Assembly (NCBI GenBank): GCA_963930645.1
Contig: OZ005649.1
Span: 385,941,887 to 386,005,886 of the forward strand
Length of the DNA: 64,000 bases
From: Salticus scenicus
Taxonomy: Eukaryota; Arthropoda; Arachnida; Araneae; Salticidae
Direction: 5' to 3'
Numbering within the stretch: the first letter of the stretch is position 1; each line of letters starts with the position of its first letter. The position numbers and the translations under genes are program-made. This document shows, piece by piece, positions 24,348-35,340 of the stretch. The notes beneath the pieces were generated by a model. That model saw only the letters and a program-made list of their open reading frames with translations. It had not been told where the DNA came from and did not search any database.

Positions 24348-25113
24348 CGCAGATATACCAACTTAAGTCAAGTTGAATAATAATATGTATTATAATACTT
24401 TACTTTCAAGTTCTTTGTTAGTGTATAAAAGGAAATTAATCTCTTATCTCGAAGTTTTTCTATCTCGAAATATTTTCTCTAGAATACTAAACGTCCTCAA
24501 ATGATGATACGCTAAGAAAAAAAATATACCGCCTTTCTCTAGAATGAATAAGTGGCCATTTTCTAAATCCCTTAACTAGAAATATAGATTTCCGAGATAT
24601 GCGCATAAGGCACTGAATAGACGAAATGATCGAGAATTTCTAGTGTACACATTTCTAGATGGTGAAACAATATTCTGAATACTCTAAATATTCTGAATCA
24701 TTTATATTGCGAGAAATTCTCGCTTGATTTTCTATAATTTGGTAATAAACCAAGATTATAGCTGCAGAAACCCGCCTCTTGCAGTCTCATTTATTTCCAG
24801 AGATTTTTAAATAAATTTGCTCTCGAGAATATAGGCAAACGCTCTAGAATTCTAATAGGGGCTTCTAGAATTCGCTTTCAATGGGGACTGGAATTTATAA
24901 GGATGGCATGGAACTATTTTTTCTAGAGCCACAAATTAGATTCATAGATGTCAGTTACAGAATTTTTTTTTCGGTGTAGGCTTTAAATTTAAAGCTACCA
25001 GAAGAATTGTTTAATTGAATATATTTTTACTGCCAGTTATCTATATTAATTTATAATTGAAATATTCATGGAAATAGATTTTGCAAAATTAATTCGGGCA
25101 TTAACGGGTTGGG
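24057..25113. mobile_element. piggyBac-type nonautonomous element with nested MITE
   Basis: TTAA flanks both ends (24053-24056 and 25114-25117). The left end reads CCCATTAACGCCCAGCGTCC and the right end is the complement of CCCAACCCGTTAATGCCCGA, giving imperfect inverted ends starting CCC. TCCTCATTTGAGGAC just inside the left end and CGTCCTCAAATGATGAT at 24491 are subterminal motifs. (TA)n tracts fill 24118-24155 and 24297-24345. A separate MITE (24513-24977) interrupts it. No transposase sequence was found. Confidence 0.75.
24513..24977. mobile_element. MITE family X, copy 1 (nested)
   Basis: Alignable along its length with 30123-30577. Both start with A-rich ends followed by TATACCGCCTT and contain GAATAAGTGGCCATTTTCTA, GCGAGAAATTCTCGC (a perfect palindrome, 24709-24723) and CTAGAATTCTAATAGGGG. 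The right end TTTTTTTTTCGGTGT is the complement of the ACACCGAGAAAAAAA left end of copy 2. The superfamily is unknown and no clear target duplication was seen. Confidence 0.75.
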
Positions 25114-25551
25114 TTAATAAAGAAAAATTAAAATCGTGCGTTAAGACTACATTACAGTGTACCTTGTAATATACAGATATTAATGTAATTAAATAGATTA
25201 TAAGACTTCTTCACACACCATAAGATTTAAGCCAGCACAACCGGTTTCGAAAGGACGTAGCCTTTCTTCATCAGGTGCAAAAAAAATACGTGCTACTGCC
25301 TTGGAGGCAAAAGCAAGACTGAAAGCAGGTCAAAATCTAGAGGGGGAGGAGCAACACAAACAACCAATAGGAAGCATCATGCAGGACCAATCAGAGAGGA
25401 ACACACATACACACATAAAAACAAACACACATTTTTGTTTTTATGTGTGTATGTGTGTTCTAATAGTCTAAAAAGAATGAATAAAAAAACGCATTATTAT
25501 AAGTAACAAACTCTATAAAAAATAAATACCAATAAAACTAGAAAACAAGTT
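25114..25551. repeat. Single arm of the foldback family, plus a 27-bp hairpin
   Basis: 25204-25310 matches the left arm of the foldback elements at 46235 and 50876: CTTCTTCACACACCATAA, AACCGGTTTCGAAAGGACG, TAGCCTTTCTTCATCAGGTG. The opposite arm is missing. A perfect hairpin follows at 25399-25460, where GAACACACATACACACATAA plus AAACAAA pairs with its complement around an 8-nt loop. Confidence 0.65.
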
Positions 25552-26460
25552 AAGGTAAATAGTTATAAGATAAAAAACTTCTTATAAACCATGTTTTTAA
25601 ATTTTCTGTTGAATCATAGCTATAGAACTAACCACATTAGCACTTTATCAATGCGTATTGCTGCGAAATTGTAAATAATTGTATTTATTTTTGTATAAGT
25701 TCTTTCAAGGAGGCTTAGTAAGTTGATAAAATGTCAATTTTCTGCATTTCCAGCTCTTTTACGCGTTAAAATAGCTTAATTTTTTCTTTAAAACGCATTA
25801 AAATGCTCCAACAGGCAGGTAATGGATTTGGAGCATAATTTGGTGATTTTTTTTTATCCTTGGCGACTTTTTTTGCGACTTTTGGCGAGAAATCCTTATT
25901 ATCGATATTCCAAAGATGGACGTTCTAATGTGATTGGTTAAAGAGCTACCGGAAATTTGAATAAAAAATATAGTGTGGTTTTAAAAATAAAATATTAATC
26001 CTTTCCGAACAACATATACTTGCATCATGAACTACATTAGCACTTTATCAATGTGTAGAAAATATTTAAAGTGGATAATGAGGTCAATTTTTGCCAGATG
26101 CATAATTTAACTTTTTACAATTTTTTAAACCTCACGTTTAATTAAATGTATTTATTTTTATGTCGAAAGAAAATGAACTCGTAATTCTTTTTTGGAAACA
26201 ATTAAATTATAACTGATATTTTAATGACTATTTTTATTACTATTAGGAGCTTATCATTTTCATATTTTAATTAATTAAAAGAAAACTATTCGAAAATTCG
26301 AAAATCTGACTTCGAAGTATTGTGTTGTCACCGGGTTCTGAGCTACTGTGAAAGTTTCAAATGTCTAGCTAGTAGGGAAGTTAGTTAAAAATAGATTGCA
26401 GGATTTGTACCGGACAAACACACAAACACACAAACAAGAATATAAGTTAATAAAAACATG
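25552..26460. repeat. Repeat family Y, split copy
   Basis: 25552-25650 and 26030-26460 together match the contiguous copy at 29103-29620 (GTTATAAGATAAAAAACTT, CATTAGCACTTTATCAATG, GACTTCGAAGTATTGTGTT, CAAATGTCTAGCTAGTAGGG, then a CAAACA run). The ~380 bp between them is flanked on both sides by CATTAGCACTTTATCAATG, so an insertion or unequal exchange split this copy. The intervening DNA has no known family. Confidence 0.6.
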
Positions 26461-26781
26461 GTAATAAATTAAGCTAATGAGAGGGAATTAAACTCTTCAA
26501 AGCTAAATTTTGTAATGTTCTACAAACATTTCATTATAATATTAAAGCCTCACTGTATTTAAATTCGATAAATAATATTTTAACGTGTCACAGCTTGCCT
26601 TTATTAGACAATATGAATAATAATTTCTAAATAAGGAGTTGAATAGTTTTAATAATTAATCTTGCAAAAACCATTGTAACAGTATCATTTAAGTTTGTAA
26701 AGCAAGTAAAGTAAAACAATTTTATCATGAAGATTTTTTTTTTTTTCGAGACAAAATCATTGACAAAAAATTATTCAGACT
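26461..26781. other. AT-rich spacer
   Basis: Nothing identifiable apart from a T run at 26737-26746. Confidence 0.4.
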
Positions 26782-27004
26782 ACTAGCAGGCAACGCCCGC
26801 TTCGCTGGTCCCTATTTTTAAATGAATCGCTATAATTACTGAATTCTCGAAACTGCATTAATTTTTATCACATGAAAAAAAACAGAAAAAAAAATCTTAT
26901 TAGGAAAAATGTCGCACCTTGTTCTCACTGCCTTCGGAAAAAATTCCCAAAATGCTCTAACTCTTATTTTTATTAGTTTTCCCCTTCGCCCCCCCTCCCG
27001 TCTA

Positions 27005-27680
27005 TCCTAATAATTTTAAAAATTCGAAAATATCCGCAATCGATTTGTAGGTATCGAAAACCTCTATATACCAATTTTGAATGCTCTAACTCTATTCTAT
27101 TTTTTTTGCCCCTCCGCCCCCCCCCTTCCCGGCCCTCCTAACAACTTTACACTTTCGAAAATATCCCCATTCGACTTGCTGGCCTCTAAAACCTATCTGT
27201 ACCAATTTTGAACGGCCTAACTGTATCTCTATTTGTTTTTGCCCACAACCCCCTCCCTTCCCGTCTCTCCTAATAATTTTACAAATTCGAAAATATCCGC
27301 AATCGATTTGTAAGTATCGAAAACCTCTATATACCAATTTTGAACGATCTAACTCTATTTTTATTTTTTTGCCCCCCCCCCCCTCTCCCCACCCCCCTCT
27401 CCCCTCCTAATAACTTTACACTTTCGAAAATATCCCCATTCGCCTTGCAGGCCTTTAAAACCTATCTGTACCAATTTTGAACGGCCTAACTGTATTTCTA
27501 TTTGTTTTTGCCCATAGCCCCCCCCATACTGCCCCCCCTTTCCCCCTTCTAATAATTTTACAAATTCGAAAATATCCGCAATCGATTTGTAAGTATCGAA
27601 AACCTCTATGTACCAATTTTAAACGATCTGACACTATTTTTATTTTTTTTTGCCCCCCCTCCCCCCCCAAAAAAAAATCG
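27005..27680. repeat. Tandem array A: alternating ~133-bp units
   Basis: Units start at CCTAATAA or a variant at 27005, 27137, 27269, 27415 and 27548. Two subtypes alternate. One contains AAATATCCGCAATCGATTTG, the other AAATATCCCCATTCGACTTG. The array is thus dimeric (about 278 bp) and separated by C-rich runs. Confidence 0.85.
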
Positions 27681-27800
27681 GAAAAAAAACAAAAAATGAG
27701 TTTTTGGAAATATTTTCAAGAAGACGCTTGGCGGTTTTTTTTTTTTTTACATCTTTGAGCTATTATTTTTACTCGAAAATCCGTATTTTTCTAAATTTGC

Positions 27801-28796
27801 CTCCGAAAATCATTTATGCCCCCTTCTCCCGTTAAAATCCAAAATTCCAAAATCGCAGGAAATGATTTTTTTGTATTCAAGTCTAGTCTCCCCATCTGCA
27901 ATTTCTTCACTGTGAAGTAATTTGGAGCCGAGTTATACTTATAAATGTGTTTTTGCCTTATGCGCCTCCGAAAATCATTTATACCCCCTTCCCCCCTTAA
28001 AAATCCAAAATTCCAAAATCGCAGAAAATGATTTTTTTTTTTTAAGTCTAGTTTCTCCCTCTGCAATTTCTTCACCGTTGAGCAATTTGGAGCCGAGTTG
28101 TGCTTATAAAGGTGGTTTTTGCCTTCTGCACCTTCGAAAATCATTTTCAGCCCCTTTTCCCCTTAAAAATCCAAAATTCCAAAATCGCAGAAATTGATTT
28201 TTTTGTATTCAAGTCTAGTATCCCCATCTGTAATTTCTTCCTCGTGAAGCAATATGGAGCCGAGTTATGCTTATGAAGGTGTTTTTGCCTTCTGCACCTC
28301 CGAAAATCATTTTCACCCCCTTCCCCCCTTAAAAATAAAAAATTCCAAAATCGCAAAAAATATTTTTTTCGTATTCAAGTCTAGTCTCCCCATCTGCAAT
28401 TTCTTCACTGTGAAGTAATTTGGTGCCGAGTTATACTTATAAATGTGTTTTTGCCTTATGCGCCCCCGAAAATCTCATTTTTACCCCCTACCCCCCTTAA
28501 AAATCCAAAATTCCAAAATAGCAGAAAATGATTTTTTTGTATTCAAGTCTATTCTCCCCATCTGCAATTTCTTCACTGTGAAGTAATTTGGTGCCGAGTT
28601 ATACTTATAAATGTGTTTTTGCCTTATGCGCCCCCGAAAATCTCATTTTTACCCCCTACCCCCCTTAAAAATCCAAAATTCCAAAATCGCAGAAAATGAT
28701 TTTTTTGTATTCAAGTCTAGTCTCCCCATCTGCAATTTCTTCACCGTGAAGCATTTTGGAGCCGAGTTATGCTTATAAAGGTGGTTTTTGCCTTCT
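27801..28796. repeat. Tandem array B: six ~166-bp units
   Basis: Units begin CTCCGAAAATCATTT or a variant at about 27801, 27966, 28132, 28298, 28464 and 28632, a spacing of 165-168 bp. Each contains CCAAAATTCCAAAATCGCAG, TATTCAAGTCTAGTCTCCCC, GCAATTTCTTCAC and GAGCCGAGTTAT. Low divergence shows recent expansion. Confidence 0.9.
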
Positions 28797-29102
28797 GCCC
28801 CCCCCGGGGGGGAACGGGGGGTATTTCGCAAAATCCCGTCTTAGTGAGCATCAGGGTCCTAAGACGAACCTGTTCACCAAAAATTGTGACTCTATCTCCC
28901 ATAGGATCGCCAGAACCGTGTTGAGTCAGTGAATCAGTGAGTGAATCAGTCAGTGAGTTTACTCTTTTATATATATAGATTACTAAATACGTAAGATAGA
29001 GCAACTTTCAGGTCAACCGTTTTTGATCTCACAATCTAGAAATATAGTACATGAAGAATAAGTAGAGGATGTTTTAGCATACACCTTCATCAGCCCACAT
29101 AA

Positions 29103-29620
29103 ATATAAATAATTATAAGATAAAAAACTTTTTATATATACCATGTTTTTAAATTTTCTGTTGAATCATAGCTATAGAAATACATTAGCACTTTATGAAT
29201 GTGTATAAAATTTTTAAAGTGATAATGACATGAATTTTTGTGAGATGCATAATTTATCTTTTTACAATTTTTTAAAGTTCATGTTTAATTAAATGTATTT
29301 GTTTTTATGTCGAAAGAAATGAAATCTTTTCTTTTTTTTTTTTTTTTTTTTTTTTTTCAACCAATTAAATTGTAGCTAATACTTTAATGGCTATTTTTAA
29401 AGCTATTAAAAGGTTATTATTTTTCTATTTTAATTAATTAAAAGAAAACTGATCAAAAATTCGAATATCGGACTTCGAAGTATTGTGTTATCATTGGATT
29501 CTGAGCTATTCTGAAAGTTTCAAATGTCTAGCTAGTAGGGAAGTTACTTAAAAATCGATTGCTTGTACCGGACAAACAAACAAACAAACAAGAATCCAAG
29601 TTAACAAAAACATGGTAAAA
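29103..29620. repeat. Repeat family Y, contiguous copy
   Basis: Matches the split copy at 25552-26460. It contains a T run (29332-29357) that the other copy lacks and ends in a (CAAA)n tract. The two copies flank the 2.2-kb array-bearing element in the same orientation, so the region may have duplicated around it. Confidence 0.6.
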
Positions 29621-29879
29621 TAAAGTTGATTGTCTCTCTGATTCTCAAAAAAGAGACTATCCAGTAGTAATAATACACTCAAACACTTTCCAACACTATT
29701 AACAGATATTATTACTAAAAACTGTATAATGATACTACAATTCTTCTAAATGAACTAAAAATTTCTCCCATTATTTTGTAATGAAAATAATTGGACAAAT
29801 TAAACATCTTTTAGCCGTAACCGCACATAAAATAGACAAAACGGCCTTTGTTACTAGAAAATTCTGCAAAAACTTATTA

Positions 29880-29912
<33 letters not shown>

Positions 29913-30122
29913 TGAATGCAGTACTCCAATAATGCCTGGTGTGGAATATTGAAGGAAACTCGAAAGAATCTTTTAATGTGACTCTTTTATTATCAAGAAT
30001 GTGCTTTTTAACTTGATATTTCTCTGGGATCCATATAAGATTTAAAAATATATATATTAAAAAAAAAAAATGTCTAGCTTGCTATATTTTCAGCAGCTCG
30101 GCATGCCCAATTCAACTGATGA
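29621..30122. other. AT-rich DNA, no gene seen
   Basis: Contains a T run at 29882-29910. Nothing else identifiable. Confidence 0.4.
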
Positions 30123-30577
30123 CACCGAGAAAAAAATATATACCGCCTTCATCTAGAATGAATAAGTGGCCATTTTCTAAATCCCTTAACTAGAAATATA
30201 GATTTCCGAGCTATGCGCATAAGGCACGCCAATAAACTGAATAGAAGAAATGAACGAGAATTTCTAGTCTACACATTTCTAGAGGGTGAAACAATATTCT
30301 GAATATTCTGTGGCGAGAAATTCTCGCTCATCTAGAATTTGGTCATAAACGAAGATTATAGTTGCTGAAACCCGCCTCTTGTGTTCGCATTTATTTGGAG
30401 ATAATTTTCAAATGTTTGACCTCGATAATATAGACAAACTCTCTAGAATTCTAATAGGGGTTTCTAGGACTCGCATTCCAAGGGGATTAGAATTTATAAG
30501 GATGACATGGAACTATTTTTTCTAGAACCACACTTTAGACTCTAGATGTCGGTTACAGTTTTTTTTCCCCCTCAGTG
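30123..30577. mobile_element. MITE family X, copy 2
   Basis: The left end reads CACCGAGAAAAAAATATATA. The right end TTTTTTTTCCCCCTCAGTG is its rough complement, so ends start CACYGAG. The internal sequence matches copy 1 (24513-24977) throughout, including the GCGAGAAATTCTCGC palindrome. Confidence 0.75.
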
Positions 30578-30992
30578 GATGCTCCGATCTACTCTCCAGC
30601 CAAACATGCAAAAAATTCTGATCTTGGAATATTTGGGTATCAAATCATGGGTTACAATATTTGTATTAAATGGTTTCTATATACTCATTTTCTCAAATTC
30701 TGTTGGTCTTTTTCCATCTGAGTTGTAATAAAGAAACGGTTCACGAAAACTATTTGATATCGCCATAGAAACTTCGGAGCCCCATAATGAAATTTTATAT
30801 CAGGTGTCACTTGACACGCTGAAACATTTATTGCACTGATTTTAAAAACAGCGAAGAAATACAGTAGTGTGTATTCCAAAAAACACATTAATGTCTAACA
30901 ATAAATTTATTGAAGGATGACTATATATATATGTATGTATGTATTCTTTTCATCAGAGTCTAATTACACGGTCCTATTTCAATTTTCAACAG
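30578..30992. other. Sequence upstream of the candidate exon
   Basis: Unremarkable sequence with a slightly higher GC content than the deserts. If 30993-31099 is an exon, this would be its intron, ending with the pyrimidine-rich ATTTTCAACAG acceptor at 30982-30992. Confidence 0.3.
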
Positions 30993-31099
30993 GTATTGTT
31001 GTACAGTGGATTGGCGTCAGTGCTATTGTTGAACTTGATAATTGGATCAATTTGGGAAATCTTGTTGCTTTGTTTGGCGTGTGTATGTCTCTTTGGTGA
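30993..31099 (+). CDS. Candidate 3'-terminal coding exon of an unknown membrane protein
   Basis: After a plausible splice acceptor (TTCAATTTTCAACAG, AG at 30991-30992) the plus strand is open for 35 codons to TGA at 31097-31099. It reads IVVQWIGVSAIVELDNWINL, then GNLVALFGVCMSLW. The text is balanced in amino acids, includes W, C, G and acidic residues, and has higher GC than its flanks. That differs from the lysine, phenylalanine and isoleucine-rich noise elsewhere. Most of it could form one membrane segment ending the protein. The first two bases would complete a codon split by the intron. The frame is also open upstream to an ATG at 30917, but that part is low in complexity. I do not recognise the family and see no other exon, so this could be chance. 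Confidence 0.3.
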
Positions 31100-32146
31100 A
31101 TTGTTTAACTAAAGTGTTTCAAAAATCACAAAGTAAATTATAATTGTTTTTCCGTTAGACTTCACTAATTTGTATTTTTATTTTCCCTGATTTGCACATT
31201 GTTTTAAAATCGGCACATACACTTCTAGTTTTACAACTAGCGACAATTTAAGCCATTTATGAAGATGCCATAATTCGTTTCTATATTTTCCTTGTTTTTT
31301 TTTTTTTTAATACAAATATTGGACTTAAAATTTCTTAAATAGACACACATTATATGTTTTTTTAAAAGCTTCCATTTAGCTTTACATTAGCAAAATAAAA
31401 TTCTAGTTAGTTTAGCGATTCATAAAGAAAACGTTTTCCTTCCATTCAAAGAGAAAGATGCCAGTTAAATAAACCGAAACTATAAAGTTTACGTTTCTTA
31501 TAATTTATTTGCTCAAGTATCTAAACTTAAAACTCTTCATTCTTTATAAAAGTAAATTTTAAAGAATAGAGCTGGTCAAGTAATGTAATATCTATAAATA
31601 CTAAATAAATTTTCAATTTAAAATAACTATAAAAATAATCGAAATTTAATTTAGTTCCTAAAATGTAATTTTTCTTTGAAACACAATATCCCTTATGAGA
31701 ATTACATTTTATTTTCCAATCTAAATGAATAAAAGATTAAAGGGTATATTTTTGAAATTCTATCAGAAAAAAGCAATGTTTTTCATTTTTTGGCCATAAA
31801 ATGGCTGACCTTATAGAAAACTTTCAGAAAATGTCATAGAATTATTATTTTTTAAGACATTAATCCTTCTGTTACTTCAATGAATTACAATTAGAAAAAC
31901 GAGGTGTCTATGACAAAAAAAAAAAAAAAAACTAAAAGAAGAAAAAAAAATCAATTTTTTTTTTTTCAATTTTTTATGTTTATTTAAAATATTATTAGTA
32001 AACTAGAGTTGTAAAAATATTAAATCATTAGATAATAGATTAGATTAAAATTAAAAAAGGTATGTATATGCGTGTGTGTGTGTGTACTGGCATTTGGTCA
32101 TCAACTGTTTTGTAGCGCTCTACAATTCTACAACCATTATATTATA
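31100..32146. other. AT-rich DNA, no gene seen
   Basis: If the preceding exon is real, its 3' UTR would start here; AAAATAAAATTC near 31390 could serve as a poly(A) signal. Otherwise it holds A and T runs (31917-31930, 31961-31970) and a GTGTGTGT run near 32073. Confidence 0.35.
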
Positions 32147-32358
32147 CAGTCGGTAACAAAAGTCTCCGAACACTAGCAAAAATTCCTATATAAAAAAGGT
32201 ACACCTAATACAGTATTGTTAAATAAATCCTTGTCGAATCCTGTTTTTAGACTGACTAAAAACAAGATTCGACAAGGATTTATTTAACAAAACTGTATTA
32301 AGTGTACTTTTTTATATAGGAATTTTTGCTAGTGTTCGGAGACTTTTGTTACCGACTG
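32147..32358. mobile_element. 212-bp palindromic MITE with TA target duplication
   Basis: The element is an almost perfect inverted repeat: about 95-bp arms starting CAGTCGGTAACAAAAGTCTC meet around a short centre near 32255. TA lies on both sides (32145-32146 and 32359-32360). CAGT ends with TA duplication point to the Tc1/mariner superfamily. It has no coding capacity, and its transcript would fold into one long hairpin. Confidence 0.9.
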
Positions 32359-32359
32359 T

Positions 32360-32459
<100 letters not shown>

Positions 32460-32460
32460 T

Positions 32461-33113
32461 TAGACATTTTAAAAATTCATAAAAATTGGTAAGAAAAGGA
32501 AATGGTAGATTTGAACACGGGTTGCGAAAAATGTTTTTCTTATAAAAAAGGATTTTTTTTTTTTTTTTTTTTGCGGGGGATATATTTTTGGGAGGTAAAG
32601 AAAAAAATAATAAAAGTTGGAATTTTCATCGATAGATGGCGCTGTATGTAAGCAAATCACAAATTTCCATGAAAAACTATATTTATTTTCATGCAAATCA
32701 TTACAGACGTAAAAATTCTATCCTATGTGTCCACTGTGATCACAAATTACAGTTTGCAAACGAGTTAGCTCAGAGAAAACATCTTCACTAAAAGTACTTT
32801 ATCCACTAAATCAGCATCGCAATTAAAACTTCATGTACAATGCAAACACACGCCATATGCAGTAGGAAGCAAAATAAGAAATAAATTGTGTAATTGTGTA
32901 AAATCGTGAAATTTATAGGCCTGTGTTTTTCATATTCCTCGTTACATGTCCGCGCAGCACCCTCTATCACGAACGATTTAGCATTTTCTTTTTTCCTTTA
33001 TTAAAAGAAAACTTTCCCGAGAATAGTTTTTTTGCAAACTGTATCTACTTCTACCAATTCCTTCAATTTTAATGAATTTTTAAAATGTCTACAACCTTAC
33101 GGGACACCTGGTA
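32461..33113. mobile_element. Nonautonomous mariner-like element with long inverted ends
   Basis: TAGACATTTTAAAAATTCAT (32462-32481) and the following ~80 bp match the reverse complement of 33000-33097. The right end reads, in complement, TACCAGGTGTCCCGTAAGG. TACAGGGTGTCCC-like ends are common in mariner-superfamily elements of arthropods. The left terminus is merged with the microsatellite and cannot be fixed. The interior has no coding signal; a T run lies at 32549-32570. Confidence 0.55.
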
Positions 33114-33115
33114 TA

Positions 33116-33266
33116 CAGTCGAACCTCGTTAACATAAATCTCAAAGGGGAAAAATTGTTTCTGTTTTCAGTAGTTCCTGCTAGCTATATATAACTAAGCT
33201 GCCTTTTGAAGGGGATTGTGGATACAATTCATGTGTAAAGTAATTCACATTAACGAGGTTTGACTG
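33116..33266. mobile_element. 151-bp Tigger/pogo-like MITE
   Basis: The left end CAGTCGAACCTCGTTAACAT and the right end, complement of CAGTCAAACCTCGTTAATGT, are imperfect inverted repeats of the Tigger/pogo type (CAGTxxAACCTCG). TA flanks both sides (33114-33115 and 33267-33268). Confidence 0.8.
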
Positions 33267-33272
33267 TATATA

Positions 33273-33737
33273 TACAGGGTGAGTTTGACATAATCTGCCA
33301 AACGAAAGGATGTGATACAACAGCCCATGGAGAGCATAAAAAAACACCATAGAAACCCTGTCCTATCTCTAACCGTTTCCGAGTTATGGTAGATAGAAGA
33401 AAAACCTGTTTTTTTCCATCCCGTCTGAAATAACCCAAATTTGTAAGTTTTCTGAAACCCTTACACGCAAAATAAGCACATATTTGGAAAGAGCAGAAAA
33501 CATCCTATCGGGTGACGCCATTTATATCAGGTTACCTTAATTTGACGGCGAGCTACAAGCGCTAAAACATTGGCGAAGTTTAAAATCGAGTTGTCACCAA
33601 ATTCTTTAACCGGCAATTCTGCAAACACCGTTCAAGCTATAATCGGTCAAATTTACCAAAAACTTCTCCATTCCACAAGCTTTAGAATGAGCCCACAATA
33701 AAACATATCGGTGTTCTAGTTCAGGATAAATTCAGCC
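33273..33737. repeat. Left terminal inverted repeat of the mariner-like element
   Basis: Pairs with 35341-35785. Differences are mainly single substitutions and a few short indels, for example in the stretch 33520-33620. Confidence 0.85.
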
Positions 33738-33899
33738 TTTTGTTTGAAATACATCACTGAAAATGGCATTCGTCGAAATTCGGCAAACGAAACGATTGTC
33801 AGTAAGTGGAACGTATGCAAATTCATGACTATCTGCATACGGACCCTTATTGATATGCAGATATATTCCATCTTTCCTGAGCCCACATCCCACTCCGGG

Positions 33900-33930
33900 T
33901 ATAAAAGGCGAGTCAATCTGTAACATCTCA
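33900..33930 (+). promoter_or_regulatory. TATA promoter for the mariner-like transposase
   Basis: TATAAAAGG (33900-33908) is followed by an initiator-like TCATTAG whose A lies at 33930, 30 bp downstream of the TATA box, the standard spacing for an RNA polymerase II core promoter. It sits just inside the left inverted repeat and 310 bp before the transposase ATG. Confidence 0.55.
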
Positions 33931-34058
33931 TTAGCTCGTCAGCTTCTTTTACGTTTTATGCTGCTTAATACTTTAGCATTTTCTAGACTTTGCCTGAGCT
34001 CGGCCGATTCTTTTCACGCTGCTTTCACGTCTACTTGCTCTGTCTTAGTTCATACTTA

Positions 34059-34205
34059 GTATGTTTTCCTACATTGGTACGAATTATCCAAGTTGGTTCT
34101 TATTCCGTAGCACTTTTTTTCTTCTACTTTTGTAAATTAATATTGAAATTTTATCCCTTTTTGTTTACCCTACTGAATTTTATTTTCAATTGATGTCATC
34201 ACAGG
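34059..34205 (+). other. Possible 5' UTR intron
   Basis: GTATGTTTTCC (donor at 34059) and TTGATGTCATCACAG (acceptor ending at 34205) bound a T-rich 147-bp segment between the promoter and the transposase ATG. This rests only on splice-site resemblance. Confidence 0.3.
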
Positions 34206-34241
34206 AATAAAATTGTCATACTTTCAAAGCTGTAAACAGAT

Positions 34242-35282
34242 ATGCCTAGTTTTACAAATGAAGAGTATGCGGATATTGATTTTGTATATGGATTTTGCGA
34301 TGGTAACTCACGGAGATCCGAAGATGAGTGCCGTCTACGTTGTCCACATCGTCGTGCGTCCAACCATGCTGTATTTGCCGCAATTATTAGAAGGCTTAGG
34401 GGGGAGAGTGGGTCGTTCGGTAGGGTGTACGAAAGGGGCCATGGTCGCCGCTCCGCCACCGCTGAGAAATCCGTACTCGTGGAGGAAAATCCAAATATGA
34501 GTTCACGCATATTTGCGAGAGAAGGTGGAATCTCCCAAAGTAAAGTGATGAATGTTTTGCGCAAAAACCAGTATCATCCATACCACTTCACACCGGTACA
34601 AGTATCACGCCACTCAGATTTCCAAAAGCGGGTAACATTCTGCAGCTGGCTTTTAGAGCAAGATATTGAGGAACACCATTTCCTTAGAACGATAATGTGG
34701 ACAGATGATTCGCGTTTCAATCGGGATGGCAGGTTAAATTTACATAACTGGCAACATTACGCTCAACAAAATCCATTTGTAACACGAAACTTGTCGTTCC
34801 AGACGCGATTCAGCTTAAATGTTTGGCTTGGAGTGGTTGGCGATCGCTTGATAGGTCCACATGTGTTCCAAGGTCATCTGACAAGCAATATATATTTGGT
34901 GTTTCTGGAACATCATCTTCCAGGATTACTTGATGTCATTCTTGTACCCCAACGAGCGGAAATCATTTTCCAACACGATGGGACCCCTGCACATTCTTCC
35001 AATGCCGTTCGGGACTTCTCGACTCAGCAGTACCCGCGATGGATTGGTTGTAATGGACCAATTCCTTGGCCACCTAGATCGCCAAATCTCACTTCATTGG
35101 ACTTCTATGTTTGGGGTTTCCTGAAGCAAGAAGTTGTCAGTTTGCAAGATTTAAGCAGCCGGCTCGATGATGCAATAATAAAACTGAGGGATGAGCTTTA
35201 GCTAAAAACTACTGTGATTTCCATTCGTAAGCGGGCAAGGGCATGTATGAGGTGTGATGGTGATCAATTTCGAGATCAGTAA
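34242..35282 (+). pseudogene. Mariner-like (DUF4817/DDE) transposase broken by one amber codon
   Basis: The frame runs 319 codons from ATG 34242 to TAG 35199-35201, then 26 more in-frame sense codons (to ...RACMRCDGDQFRDQ) before TAA 35280-35282. The usual length in the family is about 340-350, so only this TAG interrupts it. Residues 4-60 (FTNEEYADIDFVYGFCDGNS onward) form the DUF4817-type N-terminal DNA-binding region. About 70-115 is the second helix-turn-helix. The DDE domain has Asp155 (MWTDDSRF), Asp246 (FQHDGTPAHSS) and Asp287 (PRSPNLTSLDFYVWG). Forty residues lie between the last two, one short of the DD41D arrangement I remember for relatives, with the gap at QYPRWIG. The Met start fits the family's N-terminus. 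It would cut and rejoin the element's inverted ends at TA sites in the nucleus. Unless the TAG is read through or is a sequencing error, the protein lacks its basic C-terminus. Confidence 0.85.
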
Positions 35283-35340
35283 TGAGATCAGTGATGATCA
35301 GTGAGTGTCGAGATCAGTGATGAATGTATTTCAAACAAAA

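Larger units (their letters stand above)
26782..28980. mobile_element. 2.2-kb unclassified element with internal tandem arrays
   Basis: The left end carries ACTAGCAGGCAACGCCCGCT then TCGCTGG, the head shared with 4979 and (reversed) 62530. The right end has repeated TCAGTGAGTGAATCAGTCAG and finishes TTTTATATATATAGATTA. Between them are an array of five ~133-bp units (27005-27680), an array of six ~166-bp units (27801-28796) and GTATTTCGCAAAATCCCGTC (28830-28849), related to a fragment at 54815. The whole is strongly C-rich on this strand between AT blocks. It encodes no recognisable protein. The frames across it (for example 27092-27337 and 27791-28144, minus) are periodic by-products. Confidence 0.6.

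Noticed and set aside
27092..28831. Open frames in the C-rich arrays (glycine or proline-rich and KNHLYKHNSAP-type peptides)
   Set aside because: They repeat with the 133 and 166-bp tandem units and shift frame between units; no protein family.
33716..33931. Two overlapping minus-strand frames upstream of the mariner-like transposase
   Set aside because: They lie over the promoter and 5' region of the element and show no family; expected by chance.
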